Of a DNA stretch of 64,000 nt, positions 15,936-24,525 are shown in pieces. Position 1 is the stretch's first letter; each line of letters begins with the position of its first letter. This DNA comes from Prochlorococcus marinus CUG1417. Its GTDB lineage: Bacteria; Cyanobacteriota; Cyanobacteriia; PCC-6307; Cyanobiaceae. The stretch spans positions 1 through 64,000 of the forward strand of contig NZ_JAAORN010000002.1 of assembly GCF_017695975.1 (NCBI RefSeq), in the 5' to 3' direction. The notes beneath the pieces are model-generated. The model was not told where the DNA came from. It searched no databases and was given only the letters and a program-made list of their open reading frames with translations. The translations under genes were made by a program, and so were the position numbers.

Positions 15936-16085
15936 TCGAGTCGTATGCACTTCCTTGTCCACAAAGTCGATGAAGTGCTTTTGACTCCTGAATTATTTCT
16001 ACTCCTACTGAACGAGAAAAGATAGTCGTGACAACCACAAAGCACTAATACTCGGGTAGAAATACCCTATGAATTTCAAGTAAAA

Positions 16086-16268
16086 ATGGAGGACAATATA
16101 AGTGTAGATATAGGAGGTCTTATGAAACTCATCACTCCTTTCACAATTCTCAATCGAAAATTCAATGAAATGGATTTGATTAGAGATGCAATGAAGAAAA
16201 GAAAGTTAGCAACTGAAAGATTGCATGACGATTACAGAAAAATGTATAAAAGCCACCAATTTGCTTAA
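16086..16268 (+). CDS. Small basic hypothetical protein, 48-60 aa
   Basis: Frame from ATG 16086 with a second ATG at 16122 preceded by aggagg-like sequence (gtagatataggaggtctt), which makes 16122 the likelier start (MKLITPFTILNRKFNEMD). The C-terminus is basic helical (MKKRKLATERLHDDYRKMY). Unknown. Confidence 0.5.
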   Translation: MEDNISVDIGGLMKLITPFTILNRKFNEMDLIRDAMKKRKLATERLHDDYRKMYKSHQFA

Positions 16269-16411
16269 CTTTATTGAAGCAGTTAAGGTGTAAAAATTTT
16301 TTAGATAATTTAATTAGTTTATTTAAAGATGTGTTTTAAACCGTTATTCTTTCAAAAATAATAATCAAAAAGAATGTATTATTTTTGAGTTTTCTAAAAA
16401 ATAAATTAAAT

Positions 16412-16570
16412 ATGAAAGAAGAGAGAAAAAAGAAACTCCCTAATAAAAAAGCAATCAATTCTGTAAAGTTTGAAGCAAGGGAACAATTCACTAAATCTGC
16501 ATTAGAAAATTTAAAAAATGAAAATAAAAAAATCATGGACTCACTCAAAGAATCTGGAGAAGTCGCATAA
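16412..16570 (+). CDS. Small charged hypothetical protein, 52 aa
   Basis: MKEERKKKLPNKKAINSVKF followed by a helical C-terminus. Lysine-rich, no recognised domain; may be a small nucleic-acid or chaperone-type protein. Confidence 0.4.
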   Translation: MKEERKKKLPNKKAINSVKFEAREQFTKSALENLKNENKKIMDSLKESGEVA

Positions 16571-16581
16571 ATTTTTAAAAT

Positions 16582-17151
16582 TTAAATTGAGGTTCCTTTT
16601 TTTTGATTTGGGTAAAGTTCATTTTCTGGAAAAATTTCTTTTAAATCTTTTGGAAAGAAAAATTCTAATTGCCTTCTCATATCTTCTTCATATAAATATT
16701 CTTTGTTGGGGACTTTAAAAGTATCTCTTATTAATCGAACATTTATTTTTTCCTTTTTACCTGCCTCATTTACTCTTAATAAGACTAACTTAATTGGCTT
16801 ATCTTTTGGTCCTTTTATGAGAGAAACTGCTTCTGTTATACCCATTCCTCTCGTAGATTTCCCATCTATTTTGATAATTACATCATTTGGTTGAATGTCA
16901 GCAGAAGCAGCAGGAGAATCATTTATTACAGATTGAATAGTTAATTCAGCAGTATCACTATTAAGAAAAAGCCTTATTCCAATCCCTGAAATTTCCTTAT
17001 CTTTTTTGTGAGATAGTTTTTTATTAGTTTTCACACAACCTGCATAATCTCGTGCTTCTAAACATTTTTTATGCATTTCATCAGAAACTTCAGCATTAAC
17101 AAAAGTAGTTAAAGCTAATGCAGCCAGTAGTGGCAGTAGAAACCTTCTCAA
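16582..17151 (-). CDS. Exported PDZ-domain protein, 189 aa
   Basis: Signal peptide (MRRFLLPLLAALALTTFVNA), then a Cys pair (CLEARDYAGC). A PDZ domain from about 50 to 145 has the carboxylate loop GIGIRLF, SPAASADIQPNDVIIKIDGK and MGITEAVSLIKG. The last 40 residues are charged. PDZ domains of this kind usually belong to S41 or HtrA proteases, but no protease domain is present, so it is a stand-alone periplasmic binding module. Confidence 0.8.
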   Translation of the reverse strand: MRRFLLPLLAALALTTFVNAEVSDEMHKKCLEARDYAGCVKTNKKLSHKKDKEISGIGIRLFLNSDTAELTIQSVINDSPAASADIQPNDVIIKIDGKSTRGMGITEAVSLIKGPKDKPIKLVLLRVNEAGKKEKINVRLIRDTFKVPNKEYLYEEDMRRQLEFFFPKDLKEIFPENELYPNQKKGTSI

Positions 17152-17220
17152 AATACAGAGTTAATTAACAAGCATGATAGAAATTATTTCTTGTTAGGAC
17201 AATAATTTATTAAGGATGCT

Positions 17221-17400
17221 TTATTCCTTTGCGTCTTTTGTAGTTGGTCTAGTTTTAACTACTCCTCCCTCGATATAAAGCTCAGACTCAAAGCCAGCCC
17301 TAAGACCGCTATAGTTTCTTACTTATTGATATTATTATTTTCAATTCGTTCCATAGCCTCTCTTAATTTCTTCAAAAATTTTTTCTTTAACTTTACTTAA
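17221..17400 (-). pseudogene. Debris of two gene ends
   Basis: The minus strand reads SGLRAGFESELYIEGGVVK then RPTTKDAKE and a stop at 17221, with no start. Immediately upstream, LREAMERIENNNINK ends near 17325. That resembles the tail of the integrase at 11411 (DDAMERAEQQAINIK) and shares the 11-mer gctatggaacg. Both have in-frame stops upstream and look like decayed gene ends. Confidence 0.4.
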
Positions 17401-17439
17401 CCATAGGTGAATATTATTTACTGAATAACAACTGAGGGA

Positions 17440-17646
17440 ATGTTTAAATATAAGGATTTCATTGCTCAAATCAAATATAAAGAAGTAATATCTTCCCCTG
17501 TATATTTTATTCCTGTTTTGCTTCTATCCATAATGATTATTATTGAAGGTTTTCACATCTTTAACCACAAACAAAACTGCAAAACTAAAGCTGAGTGGAT
17601 GGAACAATCAGGAATGACTTATGACAGGGAATCAGAAGTTAATTAA
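17440..17646 (+). CDS. Single-span membrane protein, 68 aa
   Basis: Basic N-terminus, one hydrophobic helix (FIPVLLLSIMIIIEGFHIF), then a polar C-terminus (KTKAEWMEQSGMTYDRE). No family recognised. It converges on arsR. Confidence 0.55.
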   Translation: MFKYKDFIAQIKYKEVISSPVYFIPVLLLSIMIIIEGFHIFNHKQNCKTKAEWMEQSGMTYDRESEVN

Positions 17647-17664
17647 TAAAATCTAAAATATAAT

Positions 17665-17985
17665 TTATTCGCAACAACGTTTTCTATTTGAGGAATAATC
17701 TGTCAAAGAAGTTATCCATTCCTTTATCAAAAAGAGAGATTCTTTATTTAGGCTGTAATACACCCATCTACCTTCTTGCCTGTCTGCGATAAGACCAGCT
17801 TCCTTCAAAATTTTTATGTGATATGAAATTCTTGATTGAGATAAATTAGTTAATTTCATAATATCGCAAACACAAACTTCTCCATCCATCATTAGGTCAA
17901 TTATTTCTAGCCTAAAAGGATCAGAAAATGAAACCATCAACTTAGATATATTTTCTTTTTTTACTTTGCTAATATCTTCTAACAA
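17665..17985 (-). CDS. arsR: ArsR-family repressor
   Basis: Winged-helix repressor of 106 aa. The arsenite-binding helix has the EVCVCDIM motif (the ELCVCDL signature), then LSQSRISYHIKILKEAGLI as recognition helix and a beta-wing (RQEGRWVYYSL). A further Cys pair ends the protein (KRCCE). It is divergent from gap-arsJ, with two operators in between. It should release DNA when As(III) binds, inducing gap-arsJ and itself. Confidence 0.92.
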   Translation of the reverse strand: MLEDISKVKKENISKLMVSFSDPFRLEIIDLMMDGEVCVCDIMKLTNLSQSRISYHIKILKEAGLIADRQEGRWVYYSLNKESLFLIKEWITSLTDYSSNRKRCCE

Positions 17986-18039
17986 TTTTAAATTAATTAA
18001 ATTTTCCTAAATATAGCTTAAATAAAAAAGATTTCATTA

Positions 18040-18073
18040 ATCAAAACATCTTGATGCATCAAATTATTTTGAT
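18040..18073. promoter_or_regulatory. Twin ArsR operators, ATCAA-N6-TTGAT
   Basis: Perfect copies at 18040-18055 and 18058-18073, centres 18 bp apart. This is the operator form described for cyanobacterial ArsR. A tataat -10 box follows at 18075-18080, so bound repressor would cover the -35 region of gap. Confidence 0.8.
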
Positions 18074-18102
18074 GTATAATTTATGTAGAAAATTTCAAAG
18101 TT

Positions 18103-19125
18103 ATGAAAATTGGAATTAATGGTTTTGGAAGAATTGGCAGATTAGTTTTCAGAGCATTATGGGATAGAGCTGATATAGAAATAACTCACATTAATGAGAT
18201 AGCAGGAGATTCGAATGCCGCTGCGCATTTACTCGAATTCGATTCAGTCCATGGTAGATGGGTGAAAGATATAAAGGTCAAAGAAGAAGAAATAATAATC
18301 GATGGAAAGAAATTAGCCTACACATCTTTTAAAAATTACCTAGATGTTCCTTGGGAAAAATCTTCTGTAGATATTATTTTGGAATGTACAGGAAAGAATA
18401 AAAAGCCAGACAAACTAAATCCCTATTTTGATTCTCTAGGGATGAAAAGAGTAATAGTAGCTTGTCCAGTTAAAGGAATTGTTGCAGCAGCTGAATCACT
18501 TAATGTTGTTTATGGCATAAATCAAAGTCTTTATGACCCTTCCAAACATAAATTAGTAACTGCAGCATCCTGCACTACAAATTGTTTAGCTCCGATAGTA
18601 AAGGTAATTAATGAAAATTTTTCAATTAAACATGGCGCTATTACAACTATTCACGATGTAACGAACACTCAAGTCCCAGTAGATTTTTATAAAAGTGATT
18701 TGAGGAGAGCAAGAGGATGTATGCAAAGTTTAATACCTACTACCACTGGATCTGCCAAAGCTATCGCTGAGATCTTTCCAGAATTAAAAGGAAAATTAAA
18801 TGGCCATGCTGTAAGAGTTCCTCTACTTAATGGTTCTTTAACAGATGCAGTTTTTGAATTAAATAATAAAGTGACAGTTGAACAAGTAAATTTGGCACTT
18901 AAAGAAGCTTCAGAAACTTATTTAAAAGGAATTCTTGGCTACGAAAAAAGACCTTTAGTTTCTGCAGATTATGTAAATGACTCTAGAAGTTCAATAGTTG
19001 ATAGTTTATCGACGATGGTTGTTAATTCAAATTTATTAAAGATATACGCTTGGTATGACAACGAGTGGGGTTACAGCTGCAGACTTGCAGATCTTACTGA
19101 ATACGTAATCAAAAAAGAAATTTAA
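18103..19125 (+). CDS. gap: Glyceraldehyde-3-phosphate dehydrogenase of the arsenate pathway
   Basis: Complete 340-aa GAPDH: Rossmann motif [16 protein letters not shown], catalytic C157 in TAASCTTNC, and the C-terminal [11 protein letters not shown]. It is linked to arsR and arsJ. With arsenate in place of phosphate, GAPDH forms 1-arseno-3-phosphoglycerate, which ArsJ exports; this pairing is established for gap-arsJ operons. It is therefore a specialised copy. The housekeeping enzyme would be elsewhere. Confidence 0.93.
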   Translation: MKIGINGFGRIGRLVFRALWDRADIEITHINEIAGDSNAAAHLLEFDSVHGRWVKDIKVKEEEIIIDGKKLAYTSFKNYLDVPWEKSSVDIILECTGKNKKPDKLNPYFDSLGMKRVIVACPVKGIVAAAESLNVVYGINQSLYDPSKHKLVTAASCTTNCLAPIVKVINENFSIKHGAITTIHDVTNTQVPVDFYKSDLRRARGCMQSLIPTTTGSAKAIAEIFPELKGKLNGHAVRVPLLNGSLTDAVFELNNKVTVEQVNLALKEASETYLKGILGYEKRPLVSADYVNDSRSSIVDSLSTMVVNSNLLKIYAWYDNEWGYSCRLADLTEYVIKKEI

Positions 19126-19136
19126 TTTATGTCTTT

Positions 19137-20396
19137 ATGAAGTTATCTAATATTCAACAATATAGTGTTGTAACAGCTAACTATTGGGCGTTCACGCTTA
19201 CTGACGGCGCATTAAGATTATTAGTTGTTGGGCACTTTCATGAGCTAGGTTACACAACTCTTCAAATTGCTTTACTTTTCCTTTTTTATGAGTTTTTTGG
19301 GATAATAACTAATCTTTATGGTGGTTGGATAGGAGCAAGATATGGATTAAGGCTTACTTTGTGGATTGGGACTATCCTGCAAATCATCGCTCTTTTTATG
19401 CTTATTCCAGTTAAGGAAGATTGGCCGTTAATTTTTAGTGTCGCATACGTTATGGTTGCTCAAGCAGTTAGTGGGATAGCAAAAGATTTAAACAAAATGA
19501 GTGCTAAAAGTGCTGTTAAGACAGTAGTTCCAGAGACAAATGATGGCAACGATACTGGCCAAAAACAACTTTTTAAATGGGTTGCTATTTTAACTGGATC
19601 AAAAAATGCTCTTAAGGGAGTTGGCTTTTTCTTAGGTGGACTTTTATATAAGTTATTTGGATTCAATAATGCTGTAGGAATTATGGGTTTTGGACTCTGC
19701 TTAGCCTTTTTATTGACATTAATTTTGCCTGGAGAAATTGGCAAGATGAAAACCAAACCAGCTTTTAATGATCTTTTTTCAAAATCAAATGCAATAAATA
19801 TTCTTTCAGCAGCAAGATTTTTTCTTTTTGGAGCAAGAGATGTTTGGTTTGTTGTAGCTCTTCCAGTATTCCTAGATATGGCCTTTGGTTGGGACTACAT
19901 GGAAATAGGATTATTTCTTGGGGCCTGGGTAATAGGTTATGGAATTGTTCAGGCTTCGGCTCCAGCAATTAGAAAGATATGGGGCCAGAAAGAAAGTCCA
20001 GATCGTAAAGCTATCCAATTTTGGAGTGCCGTATTAATGGTAATACCATCTTTGATAGGAGTTGCATTATGGAGAGAAAGTTCTCCATCGATAGCAATAA
20101 TTTTAGGACTTACTATTTTTGGATTTGTTTTTGCAATGAATTCCTCTACACATTCTTATATGATTTTGGCCTACTCTGATAATGAAAAAGTCAGTTTAAA
20201 TGTTGGCTTCTATTACATGGCAAATGCTGCTGGAAGACTAGTTGGAACATTACTATCTGGCTTACTATTTATGATTGGAAGAAATCCGAGTATTGGTCTT
20301 CAATATTGTCTTTATTTTTCATCACTTCTAATATTATTATCTTGGATTTCGAGTCTTAAATTACCATCAATCAAACAAAGCTTATCATCACCATAA
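19137..20396 (+). CDS. arsJ: ArsJ organoarsenical efflux permease (MFS)
   Basis: About 12 membrane segments over 419 aa, starting YWAFTLTDGALRLLVVGHFHELG, the typical ArsJ N-terminus, with GGWIGARYGL after the second helix. It lies 11 bp downstream of gap in the same operon. It exports 1-arseno-3-phosphoglycerate, which breaks down outside, so the pair acts as an arsenate efflux route in a phosphate-starved ocean where arsenate leaks in through Pst. Confidence 0.92.
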   Translation: MKLSNIQQYSVVTANYWAFTLTDGALRLLVVGHFHELGYTTLQIALLFLFYEFFGIITNLYGGWIGARYGLRLTLWIGTILQIIALFMLIPVKEDWPLIFSVAYVMVAQAVSGIAKDLNKMSAKSAVKTVVPETNDGNDTGQKQLFKWVAILTGSKNALKGVGFFLGGLLYKLFGFNNAVGIMGFGLCLAFLLTLILPGEIGKMKTKPAFNDLFSKSNAINILSAARFFLFGARDVWFVVALPVFLDMAFGWDYMEIGLFLGAWVIGYGIVQASAPAIRKIWGQKESPDRKAIQFWSAVLMVIPSLIGVALWRESSPSIAIILGLTIFGFVFAMNSSTHSYMILAYSDNEKVSLNVGFYYMANAAGRLVGTLLSGLLFMIGRNPSIGLQYCLYFSSLLILLSWISSLKLPSIKQSLSSP

Positions 20397-20426
20397 AAAC
20401 TAATTTTTTGAAATTAGAATATTTAA

Positions 20427-21653
20427 ATGGCAAAAATATCCTTAATTGAACTTGCAAAAATTTTCCTAAAAATTGGTATTTTAAGTTTTGGAGGACCGTA
20501 TGCTCATATTTCCTTATTCGAAGATGAAATTATCAATAATAAAAAATTGATTTCAACTCAATCTTTTGAAAAAGGAATTGGATTATGTCAAATACTTCCA
20601 GGTCCAATATCTACTCAATTAGCAATATATATAGGTCTTAAAATTAATGGATATCTTGGTGGATTGGTATCCGGTATAAGTTTCATTATCCCAGGATTCG
20701 TTTCGGTATTAGCTCTTAGTTTTTTTTGGCAAATTGGATCAGGATCAAAATTCTTAACAGATTTAATTTATTTCAATCCTCCTATTATTGCAGGAATTAT
20801 TTTTTCATTCTCTTTAGTTCTATTAAAAAAAAGATTAAAGTTTGATCGAATATTATTCTCTAGCTCAATATTATTTCTACTTATATTTGCCAAATATAAT
20901 AGTATTCAATTTCCACTCATAACAATTCTTACTATTGCAGGATTGATAAATATATTATTACGGAAATTCAAAGATAATTTTTACAGCTTGATCCCTTTAT
21001 CTATATTTTCAACAACCTCATTTTTGAGTAGTACACTCTTTTTAGATATTTTTAAATTCTATAATTTTTTGAAGGATTCTTTAAACTCAAAGTTTTTAAT
21101 AAATTATCTTAATCTGTTTTTTTTCTTCTTCAAATCGGGACTTTTTATTTTTGGAGGGGGACTAGTAATCATTCCTCTAATGAGTGATTATGTTGTCTCA
21201 CAAGGATGGTTAACAAATAATGAATTTATAGATGGGATAATGATTGGCCAGATAACACCTGGTCCTGTCTTATTAACTACAAGTTTTATTGGATACAAAG
21301 CTGGGTTTACGATCGGAGGAATAAATGAAGCTTTAAAGTATTCATTTATATCAACTTTTGCAATTTTTTTACCAAGCTTTTTATTGATTTTTGTTTTTGG
21401 GAAAGGCTTCATAAAAAACAGAATTAAATCGATTAATTACTTTATCGAAGGAGTCATCAATACAATTCCTGGAGCAGTTATTTTCTCTGGCTTTAATTTA
21501 ATTGAAGATAGTTTTTCATCAAAATTCTTTTTAATTAGCTCTATTTTTATAGTTTTAATCTCCACAGTATTATCGTTTTTAAAATTAGTTCCAACATACA
21601 TACTTATTCTTTTTTCTTTAATATTAGGTTTATCAAAATATTTTTTTGCATAA
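20427..21653 (+). CDS. chrA: ChrA-type chromate transporter
   Basis: A long-chain CHR protein with two homologous halves. The first half has [17 protein letters not shown] and [15 protein letters not shown]; the second has [17 protein letters not shown] and [16 protein letters not shown]. About ten helices in 408 aa. It probably extrudes chromate or another oxyanion. It follows arsJ by 30 bp and may be co-transcribed. Confidence 0.9.
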   Translation: MAKISLIELAKIFLKIGILSFGGPYAHISLFEDEIINNKKLISTQSFEKGIGLCQILPGPISTQLAIYIGLKINGYLGGLVSGISFIIPGFVSVLALSFFWQIGSGSKFLTDLIYFNPPIIAGIIFSFSLVLLKKRLKFDRILFSSSILFLLIFAKYNSIQFPLITILTIAGLINILLRKFKDNFYSLIPLSIFSTTSFLSSTLFLDIFKFYNFLKDSLNSKFLINYLNLFFFFFKSGLFIFGGGLVIIPLMSDYVVSQGWLTNNEFIDGIMIGQITPGPVLLTTSFIGYKAGFTIGGINEALKYSFISTFAIFLPSFLLIFVFGKGFIKNRIKSINYFIEGVINTIPGAVIFSGFNLIEDSFSSKFFLISSIFIVLISTVLSFLKLVPTYILILFSLILGLSKYFFA

Positions 21654-21685
21654 AAAAAGGAGGAAATAAATTCCCCCTTTTAAAT
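21654..21685. terminator. Bidirectional terminator between chrA and pstS
   Basis: aaaaaaaggagg-aaataaatt-cccccttttt-like stem with A-tract and T-tract on either side, between convergent genes. Confidence 0.6.
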
Positions 21686-21699
21686 GTTTGTCTTACGAT

Positions 21700-22695
21700 T
21701 TATTTACCGATTCTTTTTACTGCAGCTCTTGATTTCTCAAGAATTTCGCCTTTCAAAGGAACAAATCCAAGTGATGGAGCTTTATCTTGATACTCATCAC
21801 TTAACAATGTATTAAAGGCTTGTTTGATAGCTTTAGTGTTTCTACCATTACCCTCTTCATAAGCAAGTATCCATGTCAATGAAGCTATAGGATATGCTCC
21901 TTTTGCTTTTGGATTGGGATTTTTACCAGCAAGATTTTCATCTAAAGTAATACCATTAAGAGCCTTAGCTCCTGCTTCTACAGATGGTTTTAGAAACTCA
22001 CCTGAAAGATTCTGAAGTGCAGCAGCTTTGACATTACCTTTTATGTAAGACTGGTTAACATAACCAATTGCGCCAGGAGTATTTTGTATAACACCTGCCA
22101 CACCTGAATTACCTTTTGCTCCAACGCCTGCTGGCCACTTAACTGATTTACCTGTTCCTAGTGTCCAGGTTTTTGAAAAAGCTTCCATAGAGTTAGTAAA
22201 AGCTTTGGTTGTGCCTGATCCGTCAGAACGATGTGCCCAAGTTAACTTACCTGATTTACAGCCTAATTCTTTCCAGTTTTTAACCATACCCATAGCAACT
22301 CTTACTGCTTGCTCTTGAGTAAGTTTCAAATCGCAATCATAGTTGTAACCGAAAGCAATAGTTCCACCAACCATTGGGATTTGAACTAAACCTCTCGTAA
22401 CCTTTGCTATATCTTTATCTTTCATAGGATCATCTGATGCACCGAAGTTAACAGTTTGATCAATAAATGCTTTTCTTCCAGAGCCAGAGCCGACAGCTTG
22501 ATAATTAACTCTTGGACCACCTGAAGAGGCTAAATCTTTGAACCAACGAGTGTAAATTTTGGCAGGGAATGATGCTCCAGCACCACTTAATCTTGTTCTA
22601 GCAGAAACACTTGTGCCAGGAACACTTGTACCAGCAGCAATGGCTACTGCAGAAGTGAAAACCAAAGCTTTCTTAGCTATGTTCATGGATGTCAT
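21700..22695 (-). CDS. pstS: Phosphate-binding protein PstS/SphX
   Basis: Signal peptide after MTSMNIAKKALVF, then GAGASFPAKIYTRWF at the mature N-terminus, VGSGSGRKAFI and HRSDGSGTTKAFTNSM. The last is the S-G-S-G/T phosphate-binding loop of cyanobacterial PstS and SphX. Start taken at ATG 22693-22695; a GTG further up is less likely. Periplasmic receptor of the high-affinity phosphate ABC transporter; the pstCAB genes are not in this window. It is divergent from the porin, with Pho boxes in the shared 340-bp region. Confidence 0.92.
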   Translation of the reverse strand: MTSMNIAKKALVFTSAVAIAAGTSVPGTSVSARTRLSGAGASFPAKIYTRWFKDLASSGGPRVNYQAVGSGSGRKAFIDQTVNFGASDDPMKDKDIAKVTRGLVQIPMVGGTIAFGYNYDCDLKLTQEQAVRVAMGMVKNWKELGCKSGKLTWAHRSDGSGTTKAFTNSMEAFSKTWTLGTGKSVKWPAGVGAKGNSGVAGVIQNTPGAIGYVNQSYIKGNVKAAALQNLSGEFLKPSVEAGAKALNGITLDENLAGKNPNPKAKGAYPIASLTWILAYEEGNGRNTKAIKQAFNTLLSDEYQDKAPSLGFVPLKGEILEKSRAAVKRIGK

Positions 22696-22781
22696 AGTTA
22701 AATTAAACACTCCATATATATAGCATTGAATTTATACATAAATATTCTTTAATTGAAAGTTTAGCCTTCTATTAATTATTC

Positions 22782-22800
22782 CTTAAACTCTTCTTAAATT
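22782..22800 (+). promoter_or_regulatory. Pho-box-like repeat pair (distal)
   Basis: cttaaact and cttaaatt start 11 bp apart, matching the cyanobacterial PhoB/SphR repeat spacing. It lies 90 bp from pstS and 250 bp from the porin, so its target is ambiguous. Confidence 0.5.
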
Positions 22801-22914
22801 AATTAACAGCTGTGGCATTATTTCGTTAAGTTTTGAATATATTTAAAAATAAATATGTGTAAATTATTAACTCTGATTTAATAAATTTCTAAAGATTAAC
22901 AAGATTTTTATATT

Positions 22915-22958
22915 TAATTTAAGACAAGTTTAAACTCTCTTTAAATTTTTCTTATTTA
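22915..22958. promoter_or_regulatory. Pho box array between pstS and porin
   Basis: On the plus strand tttaaact (22929), tttaaatt (22940) and cttattta (22951) follow an 11-bp period. On the minus strand gtttaaac and cttaaatt overlap it with the same spacing. The array can therefore serve both divergent genes. Confidence 0.65.
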
Positions 22959-23037
22959 CTTTATTTCTTACCCGTTTCTTAACTTTTATTCGTTCTCATA
23001 GATTTGGATATTTATCCATTTTTACGTGTTGAGGTTC

Positions 23038-24365
23038 ATGAAACTTTTTCAAAAATTAATAGCTGCTCCTGCCATCATTTCTATGGCATCAGGTTTTGCA
23101 GTAAACGCCGCTGAGATCAATTCAACAGATCTTAGTGACTATTCAAACTCTAGCAATCTAGTATCTTTAGGTGATTTCAAATCCGATACTTTATTCCCAG
23201 GAGATTGGCTTACGATTCATTAAAGGATCTTACAAATAGCCCAAAATTTAATGGTAACTCAGTTACTCGTTTAGATGCTGCTGCTGAATTAAACAACTTA
23301 ATTGCAGGTGGTGAAGGCTTAATGAACGGAGCTGCAATAGATAGGCTAAGTGATGAGCTTGGTTCTGAGTTGGCAATTATTAAAGGAAGAGTTGATGGAC
23401 TTGAAGCTCGTGTTAATGGACTTGAAGCTAGTAGTTTCTCATCAACAACAACTATGGATGGTGGAGTTGATGTTCTCATAGGAGCAACTGATGGTGGGGC
23501 AAGTGAAGCTTTTCAATTCCAATACGTTTGGGATATTGATTTAGATACAAGTTTCACTGGCGAAGATAAACTTGAAGTTGGTATTGCAGCTGGTAATGCT
23601 TCAATTGAAACTGGGGGAGTTCTTGATTTTGGTGAACCTACTAGTGATGAACTTAAGGTTATTGATGTAAATTACACATTTCCTTTAGGTGACAACCTTA
23701 CAATGAAAGTTGGTGATTCCCTAAAAATCAGCAAAAATTTTGATAACGCCTGTGCTTACGATGGACTAACAGATGAATTAGGACATTGCGGAGATCACAA
23801 AGCTCATCAAGTTGGAGGAGATGTTTCTTTTGGTGGTCAATATGACTTTGGTAACGGCTTTACATTTGGTGCAGGAATCGCTGGCGCTTCTGATGGACTT
23901 TTGACGAAGGAAGACTCTAGTGCGTATGGTTTAAACGCTGCATATTCCGGAGACAATTACGGGATTTCTGTTGCTTATGCAATGGTTGAAGCCGAAACTG
24001 CAACAAGCGGTACTAAAAATGATAGTACTTATTGGGGAGTAATTGGTTCGTACTCATTTGATGATGCTCCACTTTCTTCTGTTTCGATAGGATATGGAAC
24101 TGGAGATACTGAAGGTAGTTCAACCAATAGTTCAAGTTGGTTTGCAGGATTAATGTTTGATGAAGTAGGTCCAGGTAAAGTGGGTCTTGCTGTAGGAACA
24201 GATGGTTTACACGCAAGTAATGCTACAGAGGATATGCTTTACGAAGCATATTATTCCTACGATATTAATGATGGCATGTCACAGACATTAGGAGTTTACT
24301 ACCAAGAGAACAATAGCGGAACTGATGAAACTGGTGTTGTTGCTGTAACATCATTTAGCTTCTAA
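23038..24365 (+). pseudogene. Phosphate-stress porin with -1 frameshift
   Basis: ATG 23038 opens a signal peptide (MKLFQKLIAAPAIISMASGFAVNA) and the start of an SLH-like region ending LFPGDW. The frame then slips: one g is missing at 23207-23208 (gattgg, where gattggg would be needed). The rest, AYDSLKDLTNSPKF to the terminal TSFSF, continues in another frame. That part holds the VDGLEARV coil and a full barrel. Restoring one base gives a porin of about 442 aa next to pstS, like the Pho-regulated porin of Prochlorococcus. The barrel shows no other damage, so this is a recent mutation, a phase-variable G-run or a sequencing error. The leader (acgtgttgaggttc) has an imperfect Yfr1-like match. 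Confidence 0.8.
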
Positions 24366-24394
24366 ATCTGAAAGCTAATACTTTTATACACATT

Positions 24395-24427
24395 AAAAGG
24401 ACCTCCAAATTAGAAGGTCCTTTTTTT
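24395..24427 (+). terminator. Rho-independent terminator after porin
   Basis: aaaaggacct, loop, aggtcctttt followed by a T-run: a strong 10-bp stem directly after the stop codon. Confidence 0.9.
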
Positions 24428-24445
24428 GCTTACCTTTTTTTAAAC

Positions 24446-24486
24446 CTTAAATTGTTCTTAATAAATTAATTTTTTTTTCTTAACTT
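24446..24486 (+). promoter_or_regulatory. Pho boxes upstream of phytase-like gene
   Basis: cttaa begins at 24446, 24457 and 24479, that is at 11- and 22-bp steps, each followed by AT-rich triplets. It ends 40 bp before the start codon. The spacing matches PhoB-binding direct repeats. Confidence 0.7.
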
Positions 24487-24525
24487 TTTAAAGGGAATAT
24501 AAAAGTGTGTCTTCTTACGCACTAA

